From the NCBI GenBank assembly GCA_035582835.1, contig JAYKAV010003110.1, positions 1,545,468-1,609,467 of the forward strand: a stretch of 64,000 nt of DNA, given 5' to 3'. Of the stretch, positions 63,021 to 64,000 are shown piece by piece (position 1 is the stretch's first letter; each line of letters opens with the position of its first letter). Below the pieces are notes generated by a model. The model did not search any database, had not been told where the DNA came from, and was given only the letters and a program-made list of their open reading frames with translations. The stretch is from Phoebastria nigripes (taxonomy: Eukaryota; Chordata; Aves; Procellariiformes; Diomedeidae). The position numbers and the translations under genes are program-made.

Positions 63021-64000
63021 CGATTTTGGCATCGCACCCCTGCTCAGCCGTAATGGCCAGGCGCTGTCTGTCCGTCTGCACACGCCTGACAAGGGGGCGT
63101 AGGGGGCATGTTGTCGTTGCTGTGTGCCATGACTCCTTGTCCCNCCCTTGAACAGGAGCTGTGCTGCTGCCATGGCTGCCGGCGGTCTCTCTATGGAAAG
63201 GCTGGGGGGCCTGGCGCAGAGACAGCACCTTCTGTGTTTTTGAAAGAGCTGCTCAGATAATGGGGCAGGTCACAACACATAAGGCGGAAGGAGCGGCATT
63301 AAAAGATAGGAAGATGACTTACAGGAAAACAAGGAAGGATGACCCTCCTGAGAGTGTTTCGCTTTTCCCTACTGAGCTGGATGGGGCTTCAGGCACAGGA
63401 CACCAAACACGGAGCTTTTTACCTCTAGCCCAGCCAGGTGGGGAAGAGGATTGTCAGTACTATGCGGCTCTCTGCTCCCTGAACTCGTGTGTCTGAAAGC
63501 CAACAGATCCCTAAACGTGCAGGATCTTGACCGGCAATATGTATGAGCAGCCAGCCTGCGTTGTGGTCAGTCAGCTGTCTCTCCCCAAAACACCTGAATT
63601 GCTAATAGTACCTTGGTGGAAACCAGCAAACCACTGTTTGTCAGCATGCATGTATGTATATCTGTACGTATATATACATTCGTACTGCACTGCGTGAGGC
63701 ATGTGGGACTTTTTCCCCTTTCTCCATTCCTATACACCACCATGTTGACCAGATGAGCCACTATGTTTCCAATCTCTTTGAGTTACATCCTGCCCTCTCT
63801 GTATGCAGATTTCAAAACTGAATTGCATTCATAAAGATTCAAAATTTGGCCCATCAGCCTTGAAATCACTAACCTGGAGCTATGCTCCTTACATCCATGC
63901 ATTCAGCAATCCCCAGACTCAACTTTTTTTCCAGCTGATGGCCACTCATTTACTGCCTGTTCAGTGCCAGCAATGTGGGACCCAGGAAGGAGCACCTTCA
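63021..64000. other. CFL2 upstream flank
   Basis: Composition falls from GC-rich to average after about 63130. No recognisable exon or repeat apart from a short gtatgtatatctgtacgtatat alternating stretch at 63650-63675. Open frames of up to 111 codons have no family resemblance. Confidence 0.5.

Overview
This window is vertebrate nuclear DNA, almost certainly from a bird. Coding sequence sits in short exons with GT/AG borders. CpG islands lie at the gene starts. The interspersed repeats are CR1 LINE ends and a TG...CA endogenous-retrovirus LTR family familiar from avian genomes. Three minus-strand genes are recognisable by protein sequence, in the order EAPP - SNX6 - CFL2. This is the same order and orientation as on human 14q13, so the locus is an ordinary conserved syntenic block.

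Layout. Positions 1-2721 hold the first three coding exons of EAPP, whose 3' part lies left of the window. Positions about 3110-33100 hold the complete SNX6 gene: 14 coding exons that join in frame to exactly 406 codons plus stop, with a 3' UTR ending about 400 bp from the EAPP start codon. Positions 33.5-57 kb are gene-poor intergenic DNA with an old LINE remnant near 44 kb, a frameshifted unidentified ORF near 47.2 kb and an ERV-derived insertion at 49.4-52.3 kb. Positions about 57.9-62.7 kb hold CFL2: 3' UTR, three coding exons and a CpG island. A 615-bp assembly gap probably hides the ATG-only first exon. The remainder is upstream flank.

The genes are housekeeping or muscle genes of unrelated function: an E2F-associated nuclear phosphoprotein, a retromer-associated SNX-BAR sorting nexin and muscle cofilin. 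They share position and strand, not a pathway. SNX6 and EAPP are packed tail to head, and each of the three genes has its own CpG island.

The most unusual structure is at 49432-52257. Two almost identical copies of about 600 bp of the same LTR face each other as inverted repeats. They enclose a non-coding interior with a primer-binding-site-like sequence, an array of about 12 units of 48-50 bp and a duplicated block of about 150 bp. The whole unit is bounded by a 5-bp direct repeat (acacc). This looks like a single integration of a rearranged retroviral DNA with a U3 end at both outer edges, rather than a normal provirus or a solo LTR. A second item to check is a 79-codon open exon-like segment (61295-61536) behind a strong splice acceptor inside CFL2 intron 1, which I could not identify.
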